Shown here: one piece after another, positions 26,044-33,584 of the stretch
Layout: each line of letters starts with the position of its first letter
Numbering within the stretch: position 1 is the first letter of the stretch
Origin: Flexivirga oryzae
GTDB taxonomy: Bacteria > Actinomycetota > Actinomycetes > Actinomycetales > Dermatophilaceae
Length of the DNA: 64,000 nucleotides
Assembly: GCF_014190805.1 (NCBI RefSeq)
Contig: NZ_JACHVQ010000001.1
Location: 2,046,001 to 2,110,000, forward strand
Reading direction: 5' to 3'
The notes under the pieces: generated by a model
The model's input: the letters and a program-made list of their open reading frames with translations, nothing else
The model's database searches: none
Told to the model about the DNA's origin: nothing
Position numbers and translations under genes: made by a program

Positions 26044-26282
26044 TGCCGATCGTCGACATCACGCTGACCGAGGGCAGGAGCCCACAGCAACTGCGCCGGA
26101 TGATCAGCGCACTGACCGAGGCGGTCGTGACAAGTGTCGATGCACCGGCGTCATCGGTGCGGGTGATCGTCCGCGAGATACCCCGCACTCATTTCGCGGC
26201 GGGCGACCAGACCATTGCAGAGCGGGCCGACTCGCCTGCCGCCACGATCCCAGACGCCGAAACAGAAGGTGAAAGCAGATGA
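26043..26282 (+). CDS. dmpI: 4-Oxalocrotonate tautomerase, DmpI-like
   Basis: A 79-residue tautomerase. After Met removal the catalytic Pro-1 is exposed (MPIVDITLTEGRS), and the conserved Arg pattern (RRMISALTEAV, VREIPRTHFAAG) follows. It isomerises 2-hydroxymuconate to 2-oxo-3-hexenedioate. It is about 17 residues longer than the 62-residue Pseudomonas enzyme because of a C-terminal tail. It overlaps dmpH at the start and dmpC at the end. Confidence 0.9.
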   Translation: MPIVDITLTEGRSPQQLRRMISALTEAVVTSVDAPASSVRVIVREIPRTHFAAGDQTIAERADSPAATIPDAETEGESR

Positions 26283-27730
26283 CCGAGTCCACGGAGCTGC
26301 CCTTCTTCGGGCACATCATCGACGGCAAGGAAGTCGAGTCGGACAACGCAGAGCGGTTCGACACGGTCAACCCGTGGACGCGTGAGCCGTGGGCTCGCGT
26401 CGCCCTGGGCGGCAGACCGGAGGCCGAGCTGGCGATCGCCGCCGCACGCCGGGCGTTCGACGAGGGACCCTGGCCGAAGTTGGGGTTCACGGAACGTGAG
26501 CGGTTGCTCGGCCGGCTCGCCGATCTGATGGAGGAACACGCGGACGAGCTCGGCCAGGCTGACAGCCGGGACATGGGCAAGCCGCTGGCGCAGTGCCGCA
26601 ACGACGTCGCCAGGGCTGCGTGGAACTTCCGGTTCTTCGCCCAGCACGCCAAGGTCTCGACCGCGGAGACACTGCCCATGGACAGCGGGCACCACGCCTA
26701 CACCCGGTTCGAGCCGGCCGGGGTCGTGGTCGCGATCGCACCGTGGAACTTCCCCCTCATGCTCGAAACGTGGAAGGTCGCGCCGGCGCTCGCCTGGGGT
26801 AACACCGTGGTGCTCAAACCAGCCGAAGACACCCCGACGTCCGCGACGATCATGGCCAGGCTCGCTCTGGAAGCCGGACTACCCCCGGGCGTGTTCAACG
26901 TCGTGCACGGTTATGGACCGAACTCCGCCGGATCGGCACTGACCGAGGATCCGCGTGTCAACCGCATCACCTTCACCGGTGAGTCCGGCACCGGCAAGAT
27001 CATCGGCAAGGCCGCCATGGACAACCTCATCCCGGTGAGTCTCGAGCTCGGGGGGAAGAACCCCAACATCGTTTTCGCCGATGCCGACCTCGACAATGCG
27101 GTCAGCTGGTCGATCCAGTCGATCTTCCGCAACGCCGGGCAGGTCTGCCTCTCCGGGTCGCGCCTCTACGTCCAGCGGGAGATCCACGACGAGTTCGTGA
27201 CCCGGTTCGTGGCTGCCGCGGAGGCGATGCGATTCGGCGACCCGCTGGACCCCGAGACGGAATTCGGCCCGCTCGCCTCCCAGGAACACTTCGAGAAGGT
27301 CCGTGGGTATGTCGAGACGATCGAGTCCGAGGGCGGCACGATCGCGACCGGTGGTCTCGGCGACGGCTGGTTCGTCAAGCCCACCATCGTGGTCGGCATG
27401 CCCCGCGACGCCAAACACGTGCAGGAGGAGATCTTCGGCCCAGTGGTGGTGGTCGAGCCGTTCGACACCGAGGACGAAGTCGTCGCACTCGCGAACAACT
27501 CCGAATACGGCCTGGATGCACAGCTTTTCACTGAGAACGTGCATCGCGCACACCGGGTCGCAGCGCAACTCCAAGTCGGAACGGTCTGGGTCAACTGCTA
27601 CTTCGTCCGTGACCTTCGGGCCCCGTTCGGCGGCACCAAACGCTCGGGGATCGGCCGAGAAGGCGGCAACTTCAGCCGGGAGTTCTTCACCGAACCGAAG
27701 GCTGTCATCCTGCAGATCGATGAGCAATGA
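26279..27730 (+). CDS. dmpC: 2-Hydroxymuconic semialdehyde dehydrogenase, DmpC-like
   Basis: A 483-residue aldehyde dehydrogenase. Motifs are APWNFPLMLETWKVAPAL, ELGGKNP and the nucleophile NAGQVCLSG. It oxidises the catechol meta-cleavage product to 2-hydroxymuconate with NAD. Position in dmpH-I-C makes the assignment firm. Together with the hydrolase at 17289 the cell has both the dehydrogenative and hydrolytic branches. The dmpE, dmpF and dmpG functions needed to reach pyruvate and acetyl-CoA are not in the window. Confidence 0.9.
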   Translation: MTESTELPFFGHIIDGKEVESDNAERFDTVNPWTREPWARVALGGRPEAELAIAAARRAFDEGPWPKLGFTERERLLGRLADLMEEHADELGQADSRDMGKPLAQCRNDVARAAWNFRFFAQHAKVSTAETLPMDSGHHAYTRFEPAGVVVAIAPWNFPLMLETWKVAPALAWGNTVVLKPAEDTPTSATIMARLALEAGLPPGVFNVVHGYGPNSAGSALTEDPRVNRITFTGESGTGKIIGKAAMDNLIPVSLELGGKNPNIVFADADLDNAVSWSIQSIFRNAGQVCLSGSRLYVQREIHDEFVTRFVAAAEAMRFGDPLDPETEFGPLASQEHFEKVRGYVETIESEGGTIATGGLGDGWFVKPTIVVGMPRDAKHVQEEIFGPVVVVEPFDTEDEVVALANNSEYGLDAQLFTENVHRAHRVAAQLQVGTVWVNCYFVRDLRAPFGGTKRSGIGREGGNFSREFFTEPKAVILQIDEQ

Positions 27731-27746
27731 CCGCGGGTCTCGAGCG

Positions 27747-28175
27747 ATGACGGACGTTTCGAACCGGCCGTGCATCACGCTCACGGGTGCCGAACACGCT
27801 TTGCAGGCTGCGCTGCGCCACGCCGACGAGATCGGTGTGCCGGTGTGTGTTGCAGTGACCGATCGCGGCGGCAACCTCGTCAGCTTCGCCCGTCAGGACG
27901 ACGCCCCGCTCATGTCGGCGCAGCTCGCCCAGGACAAGGCCTACTCGGTCGTGGCGTTCAAGGGACTCGCGACGCGTGAGTGGTGGGATCTCATCCGCGA
28001 CGACGCACCGCTGCGACACGGCATCGTCAAGACCGACCGCCTCACGGTGTTCGGAGGCGGTGTCCCCATCGCTGCGGGTGACGAGGTGATCGGCGCGATC
28101 GGGGTCTCCGGTGGCAGTGCCGAGCAGGACCATGACATCGCGACGGCAGGGGCCTGTGTGCTGGGCGGCAGCTGA
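27747..28175 (+). CDS. HbpS/GlcG-family (DUF336) protein
   Basis: A 142-residue protein of the HbpS/GlcG family: VPVCVAVTDRGGNLVSFARQ, KAYSVVAFKG and GGVPIAAGDEVIGAIGVSGG are typical. Some relatives bind or degrade haem; others lie in meta-cleavage and glycolate clusters with unknown roles. It follows dmpC by 16 bases and ends the operon at a hairpin. ATG 27747 is used; an in-frame ATG at 27720 would add nine residues and overlap dmpC. Its presence may relate to protecting or maturing the iron dioxygenases, but that is a guess. Confidence 0.8.
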   Translation: MTDVSNRPCITLTGAEHALQAALRHADEIGVPVCVAVTDRGGNLVSFARQDDAPLMSAQLAQDKAYSVVAFKGLATREWWDLIRDDAPLRHGIVKTDRLTVFGGGVPIAAGDEVIGAIGVSGGSAEQDHDIATAGACVLGGS

Positions 28176-28186
28176 ATCTGGCTCCG

Positions 28187-28202
28187 GCCAACGGCTGTTG
28201 GC
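28187..28202. terminator. Hairpin between convergent genes
   Basis: GCCAAC, loop GGCT, GTTGGC, in the 35-base space where the meta operon and the pobA operon meet tail to tail. No clear T-run follows; it could act in both directions. Confidence 0.45.
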
Positions 28203-28210
28203 GGCCGACT

Positions 28211-28900
28211 TCAGCCCAACGCCAAGCGCTGTGGGGTGCTGTCGATCGTGGCGACCGATGCCAGCCCGCGGGCGATCGTGCGAGCCGCGTCGGTGAAGAG
28301 ATGCTCGTGTACCCGACTGCCGATCAACAGGTGGGCCTGTCCCCGGGTGAGGCCGAACCAGTCCATGACCGTGTCGACGCCGTGCGGCGTCAGCCGCCAC
28401 AGCTTGTCGGCGTCCTTCACCAGTGAGTCGTTGAGCGACAACGAGGTCAGGCGGCTGTCGTGTCCGTCGACGATCTGGACGATCTCCTCGATCTGCTCCG
28501 GGTCGCGGCCGAGTTGCCCGAGGACGTCGCGCGCGATCGCGGCCCCTTCCTTCTCGTGCAACAGCACCAGGTCCTTGCGCCCGCCGCCCGGCCGGATCGC
28601 CTCGAGCACCTCGTCCTCGGGCACACGCGACCACCCTGTGTCGTGCAGGATGATCGCGGGCAGCACCACGTCACGATCGGCCTCGGGATGCAGGTCGCAC
28701 AGAGCCTTCGCCAGACCGTAGGAATACGCCGTGTGGGCGTCGTTGCTGCGCACGTGCAGGTGCGGGACCGCGAGGCGCCATACCGCGTCGTCCTCGGGGC
28801 GGAAACCGGACACCCCGATAACCCGGGACGAGTCCGGCAAGTAGCCGGTGACGTCCTGGCCGACATGGTTCGCCGTCGGATCCTGTTTCGGCAGAGTCAT
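28211..28900 (-). CDS. Second HD-domain phosphohydrolase, next to pobA
   Basis: A 229-residue HD-superfamily protein sharing with the cre enzyme (8270-8944) the motifs LHDTGWSR, LHEKEGAAIAR, IVDGHDSR and KDADKLWR. Start ATG 28900 is two bases after the pobA stop, so it is cotranscribed with the 4-hydroxybenzoate hydroxylase. By context it may release 4-hydroxybenzoate from 4-carboxyphenyl phosphate right where PobA uses it, or handle another aryl phosphate. Function is inference; the metal motifs are complete. Confidence 0.75.
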   Translation of the reverse strand: MTLPKQDPTANHVGQDVTGYLPDSSRVIGVSGFRPEDDAVWRLAVPHLHVRSNDAHTAYSYGLAKALCDLHPEADRDVVLPAIILHDTGWSRVPEDEVLEAIRPGGGRKDLVLLHEKEGAAIARDVLGQLGRDPEQIEEIVQIVDGHDSRLTSLSLNDSLVKDADKLWRLTPHGVDTVMDWFGLTRGQAHLLIGSRVHEHLFTDAARTIARGLASVATIDSTPQRLALG

Positions 28901-28902
28901 GC

Positions 28903-30099
28903 TCAGCGCTCCCCCGGCCAGCCGGTGTAACACTCGGCCAGGTAGGTAGAGCCGTGGACCGAGCCGGTCACCGAGGCGAGCTCACCCTCTTGGCGACGTA
29001 CGTCGAACGGTGTCGCGTCGGGCAACGTGTGCAGCATCGTGGTCATCCAGTAGGAGAAGTGCTGCGCCTTCCAGACCCGTGCCACGGCACGCTGGGTGTA
29101 TGTCGCAAGCGGCGTGGCGTCCTTGTTGCGCACGGCGCGCTCGAGCTCCTCCGCCAGCACTCGCACGTCGGCGAGAGCGAGGTTGAGGCCCTTGGCACCC
29201 GTCGGTGGCACCGTGTGCGCTGCGTCACCGGCCAGCACCAGGTGTCCGTAGTGCATCGGCTCCTGGACGAAGCTGCGGAAGGGCAGCACCGTCTTGGAGG
29301 TGATCGGCCCTTCCTTGAGTGTGTAGCCGTTGGCATTGAGCCGGCGTTGCAGTTGCTCCCAGATGCGGTCGTCGGACCACTCGTCGACGTTCTCGGTCGG
29401 ATCGCACTGGAAATACATGCGTTGCAGCGTTTCGGTGCGTTGGCTGATCAACGCGAAACCGTGCGGCGAGTGGTTGTAGATCAACTCCGGCGCGCTCGGT
29501 GGAGCCTCGGTCAGGATCCCGAACCAGGCGAACGGATACTCGCGGAAGTATTGCGTGCATTCGCTGTCGGGGACCTGGTGCCGGCACAGACTGCGCGAAC
29601 CGTCCGCGCCGACGAGGAAGTCGCAGCGGATCTCGTGTGCGCTGCCGTCCGCGTCGGTGAACCGCATCACCGGCGAGTCGGTGGTCAGGTCGCCGACCGA
29701 GACGTCGGTCACCCCGAAACGCACGTCGCCGCCGTCGCGTTCACGCGCGTCGGCCAGGTCGATGAAGACGTCGGTCTGCGGGTAGAGCTGTGTCGACGCA
29801 CCCACCAGGCCCTGGAAGTCGATGCGGTGACCACCGCCACCGAACGCGAGCTCGATGCCGTCGTGCCGGTAACCGTCGCGATGCACCCGGTCCGAGACAC
29901 CGCTGTCGAGCAGCAGGTCCACCGAGCCCTGCTCGAGGATCCCGGCGCGGTGGGTGTGCTCGATCTCCTCCCGGCTGCGCAGGTCGATCGCGACCGAGTC
30001 GATGCCGGCGACGGCGAGCAGGTGGGAGAGCATCAGCCCCGCGGGGCCGGCCCCCACGATGCCGATCCGGGTGCGGCTGGTCGTGTGCGTGTCTGCCAT
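28903..30099 (-). CDS. pobA: 4-Hydroxybenzoate 3-monooxygenase
   Basis: A 398-residue class A flavoprotein hydroxylase. The FAD GxGxxG motif (GIVGAGPAGLMLSHLL), the DG motif (LVGADGSRS) and the GDAAH motif (LVLAGDAAHTVPPTGAKG) are in the right places, and HRAGILEQGSV is specific to PobA. It turns 4-hydroxybenzoate, the product of the cre pathway, into protocatechuate for the pca genes nearby. A TTCC-N7-GGAA palindrome lies 43-61 bases before the start. Confidence 0.95.
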   Translation of the reverse strand: MADTHTTSRTRIGIVGAGPAGLMLSHLLAVAGIDSVAIDLRSREEIEHTHRAGILEQGSVDLLLDSGVSDRVHRDGYRHDGIELAFGGGGHRIDFQGLVGASTQLYPQTDVFIDLADARERDGGDVRFGVTDVSVGDLTTDSPVMRFTDADGSAHEIRCDFLVGADGSRSLCRHQVPDSECTQYFREYPFAWFGILTEAPPSAPELIYNHSPHGFALISQRTETLQRMYFQCDPTENVDEWSDDRIWEQLQRRLNANGYTLKEGPITSKTVLPFRSFVQEPMHYGHLVLAGDAAHTVPPTGAKGLNLALADVRVLAEELERAVRNKDATPLATYTQRAVARVWKAQHFSYWMTTMLHTLPDATPFDVRRQEGELASVTGSVHGSTYLAECYTGWPGER

Positions 30100-30141
30100 G
30101 GCCGCATTCTCCGGACCGACGAGCTGCCACCGCTACGGCTG

Positions 30142-30160
30142 ACTTCCGCTCAGTGGAAGT
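30142..30160. promoter_or_regulatory. IclR-type operator in front of pobA
   Basis: ACTTCC-GCTCAGT-GGAAGT, between the iclR stop (30170) and the pobA start (30099). Its core TTCCGCTCAGTGGAA differs by one base from the perfect 15-base palindrome at 30931-30945. Confidence 0.65.
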
Positions 30161-30169
30161 AGTCCGGCC

Positions 30170-30919
30170 TCAGGACCGACCCATGCTCCGACCGATGCCC
30201 CGTGCGGCCACTTGCAGCGCACTGACCAGCCGCGCCTGGTCCCGCTTCAGGGACGGCACGACGACGCCGAGGGCCGCGATGACCTCACCGCCCACCCGGA
30301 TCGGGACGGCAGCAGAGCACGCGCCCAGACTCATCTCCTCCTGCGTGGTCGCGAAGTCCTCCCGGAGCACCTTGTCGAGCTGCGTCTGCAGCCGGCCCGG
30401 CTCCGTGATCGTGTAGCGAGTGACTCTGGGCAGGTCGGCCAACACTCCCGACCGCACCTCAGGCGGCGCGAATGCCAGGAGCACTTTCCCGACGCCGGTC
30501 GCGTGCAGGGGAAGCCGCGATCCGACGGTGCTGACGACGGGCACCGAGGCGTGCCCCGACAGTCGCTCCACGTAGAGCACGTGTCGCCCGTCGCGGATCG
30601 CCAGGTGCACGGTCGCGAGAGTCGCGCCATACAAGTCCTGCAGGTATGGCGAGGCGACCGCTCGGAGGCCGGTGTTCATCGGCGCGAGCAACCCCACGTC
30701 CCACAACCGGCTGCCGACCACGTAACCGGCGGGCGTACGGCTGAGCGCACCCCACTCGACCAGGTCCCCGACGAGTCGGTGAGCGGTGGCGAGCGGGAGC
30801 TCGGCACGGGATGCCAGATCGCTGAGGTTCAGCTCTCGATGACGCTCGTCGAATGCTCCCAGCAGGGCGAGTGCGCGGCTGGTGACGGAGCGCCCGGCGG
30901 TGGAGGAGTTTCCGGCCAT
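30170..30919 (-). CDS. IclR-family regulator of pobA and pca genes
   Basis: A 249-residue IclR protein encoded between pobA and pcaH. Helix-turn-helix LNLSDLASRAELPLATAHRL; effector domain TVGSRLPLHATGVGKVLLAF. It is the closest relative in the window of the regulator next to cre (15630), especially in the recognition helix. It is divergent from pcaH and has matching palindromes on both sides, fitting a PobR/PcaR-type regulator that senses 4-hydroxybenzoate or protocatechuate. I start it at ATG 30919; ATG 30928 is possible and would lie right against the operator. Confidence 0.8.
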   Translation of the reverse strand: MAGNSSTAGRSVTSRALALLGAFDERHRELNLSDLASRAELPLATAHRLVGDLVEWGALSRTPAGYVVGSRLWDVGLLAPMNTGLRAVASPYLQDLYGATLATVHLAIRDGRHVLYVERLSGHASVPVVSTVGSRLPLHATGVGKVLLAFAPPEVRSGVLADLPRVTRYTITEPGRLQTQLDKVLREDFATTQEEMSLGACSAAVPIRVGGEVIAALGVVVPSLKRDQARLVSALQVAARGIGRSMGRS

Positions 30920-30928
30920 GCGCCCCAT

Positions 30929-30947
30929 GTTTCCGCTCAGCGGAAGG
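30929..30947. promoter_or_regulatory. IclR-type operator between iclR and pcaH
   Basis: The core TTCCGCTCAGCGGAA (30931-30945) is a perfect palindrome around a central C. It lies just upstream of the iclR start and 43 bases before pcaH, so one site could control both directions. Confidence 0.7.
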
Positions 30948-30989
30948 ATGGGCAAGTCAGCGCCCCCGCCGCGCCGCTACGGTCGCACC

Positions 30990-31784
30990 GTGACCGAGAA
31001 CCAGCAACCCAGTGCCCCTGCGGCCGATCCGGACTCCGCATCGGCCAGCCAGGCGGCTATCAACACCGAAATTGCCGCGATCGCAGAGGGTTACGACCCG
31101 GACACGGCACCAGAGACGCAGCCCCGCCTCGATTACGCGCCCTACCGCAGCAGCCTGCTGCGCCATCCGACCAAGGCACTGCAGCACGCCGACCCGGAGA
31201 CGATCGAGCTCTACACACCGGTCTTCGGCCAGCGGGACATCGGTGCGGCCGAGTCCGACCTGACCATCCAGGCCAGCGGCCAACCGGTGGGTGAGCGCAT
31301 CGTCGTCACCGGCCGGGTGCTCGACGGCGACGGACGACCCGTGCGGCATCAACTGGTCGAGATCTGGCAGGCGAACGCGGCGGGCCGCTACATCCACCTG
31401 CGCGACCAGCACCCGGCGCCGATCGATCCCAACTTCACCGGTGTCGGCCGCACGATCACCGACGGCGACGGGCGCTACACGTTCACCACGATCAAACCCG
31501 GCCCCTACCCGTGGAAGAACCACCACAATGCGTGGCGCCCGGCCCACATCCACTTCTCGCTCTTCGGCACCGACTTCACCCAGCGACTCGTCACCCAGAT
31601 GTACTTCCCCGGTGATCCGCTCTTCGCGCTCGACCCGATCTACCAGTCGATCCTCGACCCGGTTGCCCGCGACCGGCTGGTCGCCACCTACAACCACGAC
31701 GTGACGCAGCACGAGTGGGCCACCGGCTACAACTGGGACATCGTCCTGACCGGCGGCCACCCGACGCCGATGGAGGAGAACTGA
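30990..31784 (+). CDS. pcaH: Protocatechuate 3,4-dioxygenase beta subunit
   Basis: A 264-residue intradiol dioxygenase subunit with all four Fe(III) ligands: Tyr in AGRYIH, Tyr in GPYPWKN, and two His in RPAHIHFS. It opens the ring of protocatechuate to 3-carboxymuconate together with PcaG. The start is probably GTG 30990; there is no ribosome site before it and the GTG may be at or near the 5' end of a leaderless transcript. pcaG follows after one base. Confidence 0.95.
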   Translation: MTENQQPSAPAADPDSASASQAAINTEIAAIAEGYDPDTAPETQPRLDYAPYRSSLLRHPTKALQHADPETIELYTPVFGQRDIGAAESDLTIQASGQPVGERIVVTGRVLDGDGRPVRHQLVEIWQANAAGRYIHLRDQHPAPIDPNFTGVGRTITDGDGRYTFTTIKPGPYPWKNHHNAWRPAHIHFSLFGTDFTQRLVTQMYFPGDPLFALDPIYQSILDPVARDRLVATYNHDVTQHEWATGYNWDIVLTGGHPTPMEEN

Positions 31785-31785
31785 G

Positions 31786-32343
31786 ATGAGCAAACTGCCA
31801 CCCACCCCGGGTCAGACCGTCGGCCCCTTCTTCGGTTATGCGCTGCCGTACGACGGCGGCGCCGATCTGGTGCCGACCAGCCACCCGAGCGCGATCCGAC
31901 TGCACGGTACGGTGTATGACGGAGCCGGTGACCCCATTCCCGACGCCCTGATCGAAATCTGGCAGGCCAGCGAAAATGGCGTTGTGCCAAGGGTTCCCGG
32001 GTCCCGCTCACGTGATGGCTGGACGTTCACCGGCTTCGGCCGGGTCGCCGTGGGCCCGGACGGGCACTACTCCTTCACCACCGTCCGGCCGGGCCCCACC
32101 GAGGAGGGCGCCGCACCGTTCTTCGCCGTCACCGTCTTCGCCAGAGGTCTGCTGCACCGCCTGCTCACCCGGGCCTATCTGCCGCTGGGTGCCGATGCAG
32201 CGGCGGCCGACCCGTTCCTGTCCTCGCTCCCGCAAGACCGTCGCGAGACACTCATCGCGCGGGCTGACGAGCAGGGGCTGGTTTTCGACATACATCTGCA
32301 GGGTGACGACGAGACGGTGTTCCTCAGCTACGGCGACGAGTGA
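31786..32343 (+). CDS. pcaG: Protocatechuate 3,4-dioxygenase alpha subunit
   Basis: A 185-residue partner of PcaH. Family stretches PTPGQTVGPFFGYAL, DALIEIWQA and TTVRPGP are present; the iron ligands are absent, as is normal for the alpha subunit, which supplies part of the substrate pocket. It ends in a TGATG overlap with pcaB. Confidence 0.95.
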   Translation: MSKLPPTPGQTVGPFFGYALPYDGGADLVPTSHPSAIRLHGTVYDGAGDPIPDALIEIWQASENGVVPRVPGSRSRDGWTFTGFGRVAVGPDGHYSFTTVRPGPTEEGAAPFFAVTVFARGLLHRLLTRAYLPLGADAAAADPFLSSLPQDRRETLIARADEQGLVFDIHLQGDDETVFLSYGDE

Positions 32344-33584
32344 TGGCCGACCTGCTCTGGCCCGGCGACCACCGGGCGGGTGACCACTTCTCCGATGACG
32401 AAGTCATCCGATGCATGCTGCGCGTCGAAACCGCTTGGCTGGCAGCATTGTCCGCCGCCGACGTGGCACCGGCCACAGCGGCCGTCGACCTCGAAGATGC
32501 CGTGGGACGCGTTGATCCGACCGCACTGGCAGTCGCCTCCGAGGCCGGTGGCAACCCGGTGATCCCGCTCCTTGCTGCCGTCCGGGAGGCGCTGGCCGAC
32601 CGGCCCGAGGCCGCACGCTGGGTGCACCGGGGACTGACCAGCCAGGACACGCTCGACACGGCACTCGTTCTCGCGTTGCGAGGATGCGCGGACGCGGTGC
32701 TGCAGCTGCTGGACCAGCAGGTTGAGGCGTTGTCCGGGCTGGCCGAGAGCAACCGTCACGCCGTGATGGCGGGACGGACCCTGACACAGCACGCGGTCCC
32801 GATCACGTTCGGACTCAAGGCGGCCCAGTGGTTGCTCGGTCTCCTGGACGCACGTGACGACCTGCGTGCAGCGCGGGACGGGCTGCCTGCGCAGTTCGGT
32901 GGAGCTGCTGGGACGTTGGCCGGACCGGATCTGCTGCTGCGGCTGACGGATGGGCGTGGAGACGCTGTTGCGCTGGCGCGTTCGGCCGCGAACCGGTTGG
33001 AGTTGCCGTGGTCGGCGCCGTGGCACACCACAAGGGCGCCGATCACCCGCGCGGGCGACGCGTTGACCCGCGCCACCGATGCCTGGGGCCGGATCGCGCG
33101 CGACGTGCTGGTGCTCGCTCGCCCCGAGATCGCCGAGCTCGCCGAACCGGCCGAGGTCGGACGCGGTGGTTCGTCAACCATGCCGCACAAGGTGAATCCG
33201 ATCATGTCTGTCCTGATCCGGCGCGCCGCTCTCGCCGCACCGGGCCTCGCTGCGCAATTGCACCTGGCAGCAGCCGAATTCGTCGATGAGCGCGCCGACG
33301 GCGCGTGGCACACCGAGTGGCAGACGCTGGCGGCGCTCGGGCGTCATACCCTCACCGCCGCTGCGCAGACCACCGAACTTCTCGCCGGACTGCACGTCGA
33401 CACCGGCCGGATGGCCAGGCTGGTCAGCTCCGCAGGCACAGCACTGCTCGCCGAAGAACGCAATCTGGCCGGCTTCGTCGGACGAGGCGGCGACATCGAC
33501 GACGACCCAACGCACTATCTGGGCAGCTCCGACTCCATCATCGACGCGGTCCTGGAGCGTGCCCGATCAGGAGGAGCACAATGA
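32343..33584 (+). CDS. pcaB: 3-Carboxy-cis,cis-muconate cycloisomerase
   Basis: A 413-residue member of the fumarase/aspartase superfamily. The signature loop GSSTMPHKVNP and the HRGLTSQDTLDTAL motif are clear. It converts 3-carboxymuconate to 4-carboxymuconolactone in the protocatechuate branch. ATG 32343 overlaps the pcaG stop, and the pcaL ATG overlaps this gene's stop (ATGA). Confidence 0.95.
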   Translation: MADLLWPGDHRAGDHFSDDEVIRCMLRVETAWLAALSAADVAPATAAVDLEDAVGRVDPTALAVASEAGGNPVIPLLAAVREALADRPEAARWVHRGLTSQDTLDTALVLALRGCADAVLQLLDQQVEALSGLAESNRHAVMAGRTLTQHAVPITFGLKAAQWLLGLLDARDDLRAARDGLPAQFGGAAGTLAGPDLLLRLTDGRGDAVALARSAANRLELPWSAPWHTTRAPITRAGDALTRATDAWGRIARDVLVLARPEIAELAEPAEVGRGGSSTMPHKVNPIMSVLIRRAALAAPGLAAQLHLAAAEFVDERADGAWHTEWQTLAALGRHTLTAAAQTTELLAGLHVDTGRMARLVSSAGTALLAEERNLAGFVGRGGDIDDDPTHYLGSSDSIIDAVLERARSGGAQ

